Shown here: positions 54,685 to 62,758 of the stretch, piece by piece
How positions within the stretch are numbered: position 1 is the first letter of the stretch
How the letters are laid out: each line of letters starts with the position of its first letter
Source: Arcobacter sp.
GTDB lineage: Bacteria > Campylobacterota > Campylobacteria > Campylobacterales > Sulfurimonadaceae
Direction of reading: 5' to 3'
Assembly: GCA_024637195.1 (NCBI GenBank)
Contig: JAGXFN010000010.1
Coordinates: 62,001-126,000 of the forward strand
Length of the DNA stretch: 64,000 nucleotides
The notes under the pieces: model-generated
What the model was told of the DNA's origin: nothing
What the model saw: only the letters and a program-made list of their open reading frames with translations
The model's database searches: none
Program-made: the position numbers and the translations under genes

Positions 54685-55367
54685 AAAATATTGTTGCTCA
54701 TAATGCCGTAAAGTCCTTTTTTCATCTCTTCGTCGATCTCGTCCGCCTCAAGGGTCCAGAAGATGACCTTTTTTCTGTGAATAAGTCCCATTTGCGTAAC
54801 AAGTGTGCGCAAATTGATGTCAATGTCAAAATAATCAGTGTAATCATAACGCATATCAAAGTCTTTGCGCTGAAGTGTTGCTGCCTTGTCGACGAGCTTG
54901 TGCAGTCTTATTTTTGGATCAAGCCGGTGCATATATTCCAAAACACTGTCCTCGAAACAGGAGACTTCCACCCAGTCGAGTTTATCGTGAATGCGCCTTT
55001 GTATCTCTTGGCAGAGTCTTTTGTACGTCGACGGGATGTACTTGATCTCGAGAATCAGGCTTGCCTTGGCGTCGCAGAGTTCAAGGAGCTCATCCAAAGA
55101 TGGGATCTTCTGCTTTTCATAGGCAGGGTCAAACCAGCTTCCCGCATCGAGGCTTTGAAGCTCGGCCAGAGTGAGTGTTTCGGGGGTTTCATCCAGTCCT
55201 GTGATGCGTTTTAGCGTATCGTCATGGAAGATGACGGGCACATTGTCGCGACTGAGCTGCAGGTCTGTTTCGATCCCGTCAGCACCCGCATCAAGCGCTT
55301 TTTCGAAGGCGAGGAGTGTGTTTTCAGGATAATTCCCGCTGAAACCGCGGTGTGCAATTATTTTCAA
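54681..55367 (-). CDS. Glycerophosphodiester phosphodiesterase, cytoplasmic (UgpQ-like)
   Basis: 228 residues. HRGFSGNYPENTLLAFEKALDAGADGIETDLQLSRDNVPVIFHDDTLKRIT has the His-Arg and Glu-X-Asp metal ligands of the GDPD family. No signal peptide, so a cytoplasmic UgpQ-type enzyme releasing glycerol-3-phosphate. It is divergent from the glycerol-3-phosphate dehydrogenase gene, which fits a shared pathway. Overlaps the DUF234 gene by 4 bp. Confidence 0.92.
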   Translation of the reverse strand: MKIIAHRGFSGNYPENTLLAFEKALDAGADGIETDLQLSRDNVPVIFHDDTLKRITGLDETPETLTLAELQSLDAGSWFDPAYEKQKIPSLDELLELCDAKASLILEIKYIPSTYKRLCQEIQRRIHDKLDWVEVSCFEDSVLEYMHRLDPKIRLHKLVDKAATLQRKDFDMRYDYTDYFDIDINLRTLVTQMGLIHRKKVIFWTLEADEIDEEMKKGLYGIMSNNIL

Positions 55368-55427
55368 TGCGTTTGCGCCTGTGTTTTAGTTACAATGATT
55401 ATACCAATTTTTATTGAGGGACGGTAT

Positions 55428-56522
55428 ATGCAGAGCCACTACGAAGCGGTTATTCTAGGTGCGGGCATCAACGGAACAGCTCTTGCCAAGGCTCTGTCCG
55501 AGCAGGGAAAAAGCGTTCTGGTGATAGAAAAACAAGATATCGGAGCCGGGGCATCCTCGCACTCGTCGCGCCTTATCCACGGAGGCCTGCGTTACCTTGA
55601 GAATTTCGAATTTTCGCTTGTCAGAGAAGCGCTGAAAGACCAGCAGGATCTTCTGGAAAACTACAGCGATCTAGTCACGCTGCGCACCTTCTATCTTCCT
55701 CTTTATGCAGGCTCCCGCCCGGTTTGGATGCTTCGTGCGGGGCTGTGGCTTTATGGTTTTTTTTCCCGCCACGGACAAAAAGCGAAAGAGATCACAAAAG
55801 AGGAATTTTTGGCTCTTTTCGGCGCCTTGAAAGCCGAGGGGCTCAAAGCCGTCTTCACATACGCGGACGCAAAAACCGATGACTACGCGCTGACCTGTGC
55901 TATAGCGGCAGAAGCCAAGGCCAGGGGGGCGGAGATACTTGAAAAGACGCAGGTAGAGAGTATTGAGATAGACACAGAGAAGATCACCATCCATCTCGCC
56001 CAAAGATCGCTCACCACCGCTCTGCTCATCAACGCGACAGGGGCGTGGGTGGATGAAGTCAATGCACGTTTTAAGCTTCCCTCGTCCTACACGATAGAAA
56101 AACTCAGCGGTATCCACCTCGTCATCGACCGGGTACTTGTTCCCGAGCCGCTTTTTTTGCAGACAGCATCAAAACGCATCTTCTTCATCATCCCCGAAAA
56201 GGAGACAACGCTCATCGGTACGACGGAGCGCAGTGAGAGCGGCGATGTGGACAGGATAGAAGTCAATGAGGAAGATGTAGAGTATCTGCTGCGTGAGAGT
56301 AACAACTATCTCAAAACCGCACTGAAGCGAAGCGATGTCAAAGAGGTTTTCATCGGTACGCGGCCTCTGATAAAAAGCGCCAAAGACCCAAACCGGATGT
56401 CGCGCGAATACAAGCTTGATCTGCACCGTATTGGAAAAAACCGTTTGCTGCATATCTACGGAGGAAAGCTGACGACCTTCCCCTCTTTGGCAAAAAAAGC
56501 GGCTGAGATCGTGATGAAGTAG
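55428..56522 (+). CDS. Glycerol-3-phosphate dehydrogenase-like FAD enzyme
   Basis: 364 residues from the ATG at 55428 (GAGGG seven bases upstream). FAD motif GAGINGTALAKALSEQGKSVLVIEK at 13-37, then SSHSSRLIHGGLRYLENFEFSLVREAL, the GlpD family signature, and later GGKLTTFPSLAKKAAE. It lacks the C-terminal helical domain of Escherichia coli GlpD (about 500 residues), as many short GlpD forms do. It oxidises glycerol-3-phosphate to DHAP at the membrane. The neighbour is a GDPD that supplies the substrate. Confidence 0.85.
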   Translation: MQSHYEAVILGAGINGTALAKALSEQGKSVLVIEKQDIGAGASSHSSRLIHGGLRYLENFEFSLVREALKDQQDLLENYSDLVTLRTFYLPLYAGSRPVWMLRAGLWLYGFFSRHGQKAKEITKEEFLALFGALKAEGLKAVFTYADAKTDDYALTCAIAAEAKARGAEILEKTQVESIEIDTEKITIHLAQRSLTTALLINATGAWVDEVNARFKLPSSYTIEKLSGIHLVIDRVLVPEPLFLQTASKRIFFIIPEKETTLIGTTERSESGDVDRIEVNEEDVEYLLRESNNYLKTALKRSDVKEVFIGTRPLIKSAKDPNRMSREYKLDLHRIGKNRLLHIYGGKLTTFPSLAKKAAEIVMK

Positions 56523-56558
56523 TTTTTTATTGCTGCCAAAAGGCGCGGGGAAAAAGGA

Positions 56559-57404
56559 CTATTTTTTGAGATAGATGCCGTTATCTTTGACTTCGATCTT
56601 GTCTGCGTTGACGAGGGCTGTGAGGGTGCTTTTGAAGACTTTTTTGCTCAGGCCGAAAATATTTTTGATGTCTTCGGCGTCGCTTTTGTAGTTGTACGGA
56701 AGCATTCCTTTGTTCTCTTTTAGCATCTTAAGAAGTTTCTCTTCGCCGATCTCGGACTTTTTGCCGCCTACAGGCTGCAAGGAGAGGTCGAGTTTTCCAT
56801 CAATGCGTATCGGTTTGACGTAGGCTTTTTTGGTCTGGCCGACTTTGATCTCTTCAAAGATCTCGTTGTGAAAGAGCATTCCTTCAAAACGGTTGTCGAC
56901 GATACACTTCCATCCCATCGGTGTTTTAGCCATGACAAGAGCGGAGACTTCGTCATTGATCTTGTAGGTGTTGGTGTGAAACTTCAGGTGCTGAGTCAGG
57001 CGTTCTGAGCCAATGAGTCTGTGGGTCTTTTCGTCATAGTTGACATACAAGATCTTCTTCTCGCCGGCTTTAAAAGGACCTTTTTGATGGATCTTGGGCA
57101 CAAAAAGATCTTTTTGCAGTCCCCAATATACAAAGGCGCCAAAGTTGGTAACGTCGACGATCTTAAAAAATCCGTACTCTCCGAGCATGGCGGTTGGTTT
57201 TTCCGTTGTGGCAACAATACGGTCTTCAGAGTCCGTATATAAGAAGACATCGATCTCGTCGCCGACGTGCATCTCTTTGGTGACATATTGGTTGGGAAGA
57301 AGCACATCTTTTTCATCTTCTGCCACCAAAAATAGGCCTGGGTCGGTAATACGGTCGATTTGGAGGGTGTTGATACACCCGAGTGTTAAGTGTTTGTTTA
57401 TCAT
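56559..57404 (-). CDS. cvfB: CvfB/YitL-type S1-domain RNA-binding protein
   Basis: 281 residues. Three S1-like OB-fold segments can be traced: DEIDVFLYTDSEDRIVAT in the first 70 residues, GFFKIVDVTNFGAFVYWGLQKDLFVPKIHQ near 75-105, and a third near 145-200. The C-terminus (about 215-281) is a winged helix (LLKMLKENKGMLPYNYKSDAEDIKNIFGLSKKVFKSTL). This is the CvfB layout of RNA-binding virulence/regulatory proteins. No Shine-Dalgarno problem; normal ATG. Confidence 0.88.
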   Translation of the reverse strand: MINKHLTLGCINTLQIDRITDPGLFLVAEDEKDVLLPNQYVTKEMHVGDEIDVFLYTDSEDRIVATTEKPTAMLGEYGFFKIVDVTNFGAFVYWGLQKDLFVPKIHQKGPFKAGEKKILYVNYDEKTHRLIGSERLTQHLKFHTNTYKINDEVSALVMAKTPMGWKCIVDNRFEGMLFHNEIFEEIKVGQTKKAYVKPIRIDGKLDLSLQPVGGKKSEIGEEKLLKMLKENKGMLPYNYKSDAEDIKNIFGLSKKVFKSTLTALVNADKIEVKDNGIYLKK

Positions 57405-57454
57405 GACGGCATTATAGCGTAGATGGCGTGAAGAGCAGCTTCACGCGTAGATGA

Positions 57455-58669
57455 TCATGCCTTTGATTCTTGATTGCCATAGATCAAAACGGGGGCGAAT
57501 TTCCATCCCCAGAAGATGAAAAGAAGAAGCCAGAGACTTAAAGAAAGATCAAAAAGCCAGGTCGCATTGAGATCGAAACCATAGACCAGCGAGTAGAGCA
57601 GACGCGCAGCAACGACGATCTGTGTCAGGTAGAAGATCTGCAGGGTGATCCTGTCCGCATGCGGCGGCTGACCGGAGTGTCCAAGTGTCACCCGTGTTCC
57701 AAAGCCGATGATGATCGTCGTCAAAAAACCCAGAGCCAATAGATGCGTTCCCACAAAAAGAAAACTCACTTCCATAAAGTACTCGCCAAACTGTACCAGA
57801 GCGCCTATGATCAGCGCGATCGGCATCCAGTAAAGAGCCAGATGAAGGATTTTCAAGATATTGGGTGAGCGGGAAAAGGAGAGCTTCCAGCGCATAACTT
57901 CAAGCAGGATATAGATGCCCAGAAGAAAAGAAGTAGCCGCTTCAAGAAGAGGTACCCCCACAATAGAAGCAAGGCTTTTTAGAAGAAGTCCCGCAAAGAC
58001 GAGAAGCACAAATCGGGGGTGTTTGCTCACGCTCGAGTGCGAGAAGAAAGGAACCATGCGCTGCGCGACGGAAAAGGTCATGAAGACCAGGTAGAGGTTA
58101 AAGGCAAAAGGCAGGGCAAAATACGGCCATTCAAAAACAGTCGCAAGGATAAAAAAGGCATGCGTTGCCGTTCCGATATACAACGAGAGCAAGATCCAAA
58201 AAGGGTCGTCTTTTAGCGGGGCTTGCGCGGAGGCAAAGATGCGCTGGATCATATAAAGAAAGACGACCTGTCCCAGCAGCAGCAGAAGCATTCCTGAGAG
58301 CATAAGCGTTTGTGAGCTGAAGAGTCCGACAAGGATCATCACCGAAGCGGTTTGGTAGAGAAAAAAAGTCCGCAGGTAGTAGGGCTTTTTTACCGGATCG
58401 CTCTGACAAAAACGCGAAAAGGTCGTGTATAAAAAGCCGATAAAGAAGTGCGTGAACACGATGTAGATGAGGGAGTAGGCGTGAAAAGCAGAGGGGGTGA
58501 GAAAAGTATGCGAATCCCCTTTTAAAAACATCTTGTAACCCGCCATAAAGACAAGCATGCCTACAACCGCCCAGACGATCCCGGCAAGGAAAAAGGGCTG
58601 GTGGGGCTGGGATAAAAAGTAGTTCTCATTTTGTATGCTGTTTGGTTTGTCAGTAGAAAATTTTTGCAT
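57455..58669 (-). CDS. NnrS family membrane protein
   Basis: 404 residues from the ATG at 58669 (AGGAG seven bases upstream). About twelve membrane segments in the NnrS layout, with metal-ligand-type His in TPSAFHAYSLIY, FTHFFIGFLYTTF, IGTATHAFF, GTHLLALGF and RVTLGHSG. NnrS proteins help cells deal with nitric oxide and nitrosative iron stress. The gene is divergent from two EF-hand protein genes. Confidence 0.9.
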   Translation of the reverse strand: MQKFSTDKPNSIQNENYFLSQPHQPFFLAGIVWAVVGMLVFMAGYKMFLKGDSHTFLTPSAFHAYSLIYIVFTHFFIGFLYTTFSRFCQSDPVKKPYYLRTFFLYQTASVMILVGLFSSQTLMLSGMLLLLLGQVVFLYMIQRIFASAQAPLKDDPFWILLSLYIGTATHAFFILATVFEWPYFALPFAFNLYLVFMTFSVAQRMVPFFSHSSVSKHPRFVLLVFAGLLLKSLASIVGVPLLEAATSFLLGIYILLEVMRWKLSFSRSPNILKILHLALYWMPIALIIGALVQFGEYFMEVSFLFVGTHLLALGFLTTIIIGFGTRVTLGHSGQPPHADRITLQIFYLTQIVVAARLLYSLVYGFDLNATWLFDLSLSLWLLLFIFWGWKFAPVLIYGNQESKA

Positions 58670-58853
58670 TATGCTCTCCTTATTGGATAGTATAATAGCA
58701 TAGATAAAAATTACTTGATAGGCAAAAAGTGCTATAGCAACAGGGAGAATAAATATAAAAATATACAAACATGCATAATGTATTTTATTTTTATATGTTA
58801 AATTTAGGTTGTTGCGCGATACAATTTTTCTATCAAAACAAAAGGAGTACAAA

Positions 58854-59141
58854 ATGCGACATTTATTGATATCAGCATTAATGCTAAGTGGCTTAATGGC
58901 GGCAGGACAAGGGCTCAATCAGCCTACATTTTCTTCTTACGACGCCGATTCAGATGGGATGATAACAAAATCAGAGTATGAATCGGGGCATCAAAAGCGA
59001 ATGAAACAGAAGAAAGAAGAGGGAAAGATGATGAAAAATCAAGCCAATTCCCCTGCTTTTGAAGATATCGACACGAACGGTGACGGTATGATCAGTGTAG
59101 AAGAGTTCAGTGTTCATCAGGCTAAACGACGCGGCCAATAA
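58854..59141 (+). CDS. Exported EF-hand protein, first copy
   Basis: 95 residues from the ATG at 58854 (AAGGAG upstream). Signal peptide MRHLLISALMLSGLMAAG, then two EF-hand loops: DADSDGMITKSE and DTNGDGMISVEE. Probably a periplasmic Ca-binding protein. A paralog follows at 59325 with a similar upstream region, including a GATACAATT -10 box. Confidence 0.85.
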   Translation: MRHLLISALMLSGLMAAGQGLNQPTFSSYDADSDGMITKSEYESGHQKRMKQKKEEGKMMKNQANSPAFEDIDTNGDGMISVEEFSVHQAKRRGQ

Positions 59142-59324
59142 TCGATATAGATTGCACTAAAGCAGGGTTGCTTTGTGCAGGATAAAACGCCCACTAGAAA
59201 CTTCCTCTTTCTGTAATCTTGAGTGACAAAAACATAATATAAAAATGTATTTAATTTTTTTATATTTTATTTTGGTAGTTTTTTGATACAATTATTTTTT
59301 CTGAAAACAAATTAAGGAGTGAAA

Positions 59325-59639
59325 ATGAAAAGTTTATGGATATTGGCCTTGCTGTTTAGCAGTATGATGGCAATGGAACTTGGCCGTCCTCAGCCCACAT
59401 TTGATTTTTTTGACACAAATGCAGATGGAGGAATTACAAAGCCAGAATTTGCTGAGAACAGTATAAAGTGGAAAGAACTGATGGCAGCAGAAGAAAAAAA
59501 GATGGAAAAAATGATGAATAAAATGGATGTGACCATGACCTTTTATGATTTGGACATAAATGGCGATGAGATAATCACGCGAGAAGAGTTCAAGACACTT
59601 CAAAATGACCCGGGATGGGGTTGCTACGAAACGTTTTAA
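59325..59639 (+). CDS. Exported EF-hand protein, second copy
   Basis: 104 residues from the ATG at 59325 (AAGGAG six bases upstream; a GTG two codons earlier abuts the site). Signal peptide MKSLWILALLFSSMMA. EF-hand loops DTNADGGITKPE and DINGDEIITREE. The first loop has Gly at a position usually Asp/Asn-flanked Met, but Ca ligands are largely kept. It is a tandem paralog of 58854. Confidence 0.82.
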   Translation: MKSLWILALLFSSMMAMELGRPQPTFDFFDTNADGGITKPEFAENSIKWKELMAAEEKKMEKMMNKMDVTMTFYDLDINGDEIITREEFKTLQNDPGWGCYETF

Positions 59640-59698
59640 AAATGTGTACAGGCCAAGCAGATCCCCGCTTGGCTTCTTTTGATAAGACTCTCCCGCTT

Positions 59699-61249
59699 TT
59701 AAGAAACCTCTACAACTCTGTTTCTTCCATGATCTTTTGCCGATTGTAAGGCGCTGTTTGCACGAATCAGCAGCGATATCTCATCATCATTTTTATGCAG
59801 CTGCGTCAGACCAAAACTACAAGTAAGCGAAGTTGTGACAACGAAGGTATGCTCGTGGATAAGTTTTCTGAGCTTTTCAGCAAGGATGTGGGCATTGTGA
59901 CGGGTGGTCTCAGGCAGCAAAATGATAAACTCATCTCCGTCCCAGCGTGCGATAAGGTCGGCTTGACGGATGTTGTGAAGCACAAGAGAACTGATTTCGA
60001 TCAAGATATCATCCCCTGTTTCAGTGCCAAGGCGGTCATTGATCTTTTTAAAAAGATCAATATTGAAAACAAGGATGCTTAAGGGAATATCATATCTTAA
60101 GGCCACATGCATAGAGGAGTGCAGAACGAGGTTGAACTTGTTCCTGTTGGAGATTTTTGTCAAGGGATCAACTGTTGCGAGCATTTCAAGCTGTTTAGCC
60201 GCTTTTTGCCGCGATAAAAAGTACAAAACTAGCAAAATAGAGAAGAGAAAAGCTACCAATGCAGAGGTCAAAAGATGCATCCGATAGAGTGCATCGATTT
60301 GCGGCAGAAAAAGATCTTTTTGATAGCTGACATAGTACGCCGCCAACTTATTTTCCATAGTATAGATCGGAACAAAGCTGACAAGAAAGTGAGATTTCCC
60401 CGTCTTCGTATCCAAAACAAAGGCAGATCCCTTTTCCAGGTTTGAAGAGGCCTGGCCAGCGAGATCTTGGTTGATGGCCTTGATTAACTCCGCATTATAG
60501 ACACGGACTGCTTTTTTGTCCAAGAGGTGAGTCTCTTGCAGATATTCTGACGAAAGTGCAGAGGGGGCATATGAGCTGTTTTTGCTGTTGAAGAGGTCTG
60601 GATCGATAAGGTTCTTTTTTAAGATAAAGCTTGAGTAGGCGGTAGAGCTCTTCATGGCCTCATCGCTAATGGCTTTGAGGCTATAAGAGATTTCTACGGC
60701 ACCTGTAAACTTGTTGTTGTGCAAGAGAGGATAGATATGCTTATAGCCGTTAAATGTCATGTCTGATTCAAACCCGTGTACGGGCTGCCGGGTTCGGTTG
60801 ACCTTGTCAATACTGGCGCGAGTCCCTGAGAGTGAGTCGCCAAATCTCTTCGGAGCGTCAAACCGTAAAAAACTGATGTTGCCTCGAAGATAAAAGTTTA
60901 GCTCAGAGATATTTTGATGTTTCAGATTTTTATACACGGGCAGAAGTTCACCGTAAAGTTCATTGCGAAGATCCAACAGCAGTGCCGCATCATACGTCGT
61001 GTCAGCCGCTCTGACAAGAGAGGTGATCTTGTCTGTGTTGATGATATTTTCATAGATGTTCTGAGTGATCAGGTCATATGTGTTTTTCAAAAGATCATAG
61101 CGATGGGACTCCTGCGCTATTTTTTCCGCAAGATAAAGCTCCCTTTCGCTCTTTTGATGATGGGAATAAAAAAGATAAGCCGTAACAAAAAGAAGTAAAA
61201 AGAGAATCAGGGCCGCTAAAATAGCGAAAAGAGCTTTGGAAAGTGTCAT
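59699..61249 (-). CDS. Membrane GGDEF protein with altered active motif
   Basis: 516 residues. An N-terminal membrane segment (LFAILAALILFLLLFVTAYLFY), a periplasmic sensor (about 35-320, dCACHE-like), a second membrane segment (LLTSALVAFLFSILLVLYFL), then a GGDEF domain with DPLTKISNRNKFN. The active motif reads RWDGDEFIIL, so the first Gly of GGDEF is Asp; activity as a diguanylate cyclase is uncertain. Transcribed away from the next gene. Confidence 0.88.
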   Translation of the reverse strand: MTLSKALFAILAALILFLLLFVTAYLFYSHHQKSERELYLAEKIAQESHRYDLLKNTYDLITQNIYENIINTDKITSLVRAADTTYDAALLLDLRNELYGELLPVYKNLKHQNISELNFYLRGNISFLRFDAPKRFGDSLSGTRASIDKVNRTRQPVHGFESDMTFNGYKHIYPLLHNNKFTGAVEISYSLKAISDEAMKSSTAYSSFILKKNLIDPDLFNSKNSSYAPSALSSEYLQETHLLDKKAVRVYNAELIKAINQDLAGQASSNLEKGSAFVLDTKTGKSHFLVSFVPIYTMENKLAAYYVSYQKDLFLPQIDALYRMHLLTSALVAFLFSILLVLYFLSRQKAAKQLEMLATVDPLTKISNRNKFNLVLHSSMHVALRYDIPLSILVFNIDLFKKINDRLGTETGDDILIEISSLVLHNIRQADLIARWDGDEFIILLPETTRHNAHILAEKLRKLIHEHTFVVTTSLTCSFGLTQLHKNDDEISLLIRANSALQSAKDHGRNRVVEVS

Positions 61250-61351
61250 AATGTAGTTTTCCTAGAGTGTAAAATAGCGTCGCCGCCTCCGAGTTTGTCT
61301 CAGAATGCAAAAGATGCTTAGAGGTATCTGTTGGTTCTGAGTATAACATAT

Positions 61352-61849
61352 ATGAATTTAAGTAAACAATATGAAGGGTCTTTTAGAGGTCTTTTTCCGT
61401 ATAATACACTTTTGAAAGCAAAAGGACCTGCCATCATCTATGAGACCATTCATATCGTCCATATCTTTTCCGTTTTCATCTACGGAGGTTTTCTTTTTGT
61501 CGATGTACTCTTTCTTTCAAAGATGAGAGAGAGTCTTTCTGCCGATGAACATGCCAGAGCAAGAGAAGCGATCATGATTCATGTACGAAAAGTGGTTCCC
61601 TATTCTCTTTTTGTTGCTGTGGGAACAGGGGCTTATATGTTTACCCAGGTCTTCGCAGAGGTCACAGCCGAGGGGATGAGCCGTTTTCAGCTTCTTCTTT
61701 CTTTGAAGGCTTTTTTAGGCCTTTGGCTCGGATTTAGGGGGTTTAACCAAAAAGTGTTCGGTATCAATCCCTGGCTGTTCAAGAGCCATCTTTTCCCCTT
61801 TGCTTTGGTCGTTGTGATGATCCTGCTTTCTCAGCTCATGTATCTATAA
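61352..61849 (+). CDS. CopD-like small membrane protein
   Basis: 165 residues if started at 61352; the true start is unclear, since no strong Shine-Dalgarno precedes it and homology begins near GPAIIYETIHIVHIFSVFIYGG. Four membrane segments: IHIVHIFSVFIYGGFLFVDVLFL, VVPYSLFVAVGTGAYMF, LLLSLKAFLGLWLGF and LFPFALVVVMILLSQLMYL. The two His of IHIVHIF recall CopD/haem-binding four-helix membrane proteins. Function unknown. Confidence 0.6.
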   Translation: MNLSKQYEGSFRGLFPYNTLLKAKGPAIIYETIHIVHIFSVFIYGGFLFVDVLFLSKMRESLSADEHARAREAIMIHVRKVVPYSLFVAVGTGAYMFTQVFAEVTAEGMSRFQLLLSLKAFLGLWLGFRGFNQKVFGINPWLFKSHLFPFALVVVMILLSQLMYL

Positions 61850-61883
61850 CCGCCATAAACTACGTATAAAAAGAGAGTAATAA

Positions 61884-62177
61884 ATGAAGAAAATGAGCAT
61901 AAAAGAGTACGCTGTCGCAAACAAGATCAGCATCTATAGCGTCATAAAAATGACAAAAAACGGTACGCTCAAGACGCAGACCCACAAGACAGAGGGAAAA
62001 GAAGAACTCTTAATCCTTGTGGATGAAACACAGCAGAACCAAGAAGCGGCGACAAACTCGGCTGAAAAAGATAATATCGATGATTACCAAAAAGCATACC
62101 ATAAGCTCAAGATCAAGTACGATCAGCTCCAGATGAAGTACAACACGCTTCAAAAATCGCTTTGCAAAGAAGTATAA
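61884..62177 (+). CDS. Small helix-turn-helix/coiled-coil protein
   Basis: 97 residues. MSIKEYAVANKISIYSVIKMTKNGTLKTQTHK looks like a small DNA-binding helix-turn-helix, followed by an acidic linker (about 50-65) and a C-terminal coiled coil (DDYQKAYHKLKIKYDQLQMKYNTLQKSL). No specific family recognised. A weak GAGAG site precedes the ATG. Confidence 0.65.
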   Translation: MKKMSIKEYAVANKISIYSVIKMTKNGTLKTQTHKTEGKEELLILVDETQQNQEAATNSAEKDNIDDYQKAYHKLKIKYDQLQMKYNTLQKSLCKEV

Positions 62178-62279
62178 GTTAATCTACCTCCTCTTTATGG
62201 TATTAAATAAACTTATAATCAACTATTCGTTTTTATGATATACTAATTACTTGTAAAAATATAACACAAGGGATTAACC

Positions 62280-62705
62280 ATGGGAACAGTTATGTTATTG
62301 ATCGGGGGAGGGCTTATTTTTAGTCTTGTAGTCTTCTTTATCTGCGAAGAAAAGTCGCTAAAAGACATCAAGTTTTCTGATATGAAGTGTATGATGAAGG
62401 AAGAGGTGGCCGTGTTCAAGTGTTTTGAAGAGTTTCAGACTATTCGCTACATCGTGAGCTACTTTTTAGCACTGCTTGTCTTTGATGTTCTGATCGCCAA
62501 TTTTGTCTATCTGCGGGAGGACTTTGGTCTGGTTGAGATACTTTCGTACACTTTCATCACCTCTCTTTTGGGTTCAGGAATCATTTTACTTGTGAAGTGG
62601 ACTTACCAGCCCATCATCAAGCTAATCTCATCGTTTATGTTCGGTTCTATTTTTATGGGCGCATCCGCGGTCGCCTTTTCGCTCGTCTACCTGGTTGCTG
62701 CATAA
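62280..62705 (+). CDS. Uncharacterised four-helix membrane protein
   Basis: 141 residues. Segments VMLLIGGGLIFSLVVFFIC, YIVSYFLALLVFDVLIANFVYL, ILSYTFITSLLGSGIILLV and SSFMFGSIFMGASAVAFSLVYLVAA span the membrane, with an acidic cytoplasmic loop after the first. No family recognised. An AAGGG site lies before the ATG. Confidence 0.65.
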   Translation: MGTVMLLIGGGLIFSLVVFFICEEKSLKDIKFSDMKCMMKEEVAVFKCFEEFQTIRYIVSYFLALLVFDVLIANFVYLREDFGLVEILSYTFITSLLGSGIILLVKWTYQPIIKLISSFMFGSIFMGASAVAFSLVYLVAA

Positions 62706-62758
62706 AGATAAGGATACTCTCTATGGAGAGTATCGTAGCTTCTGAACACTCTCTCGTA

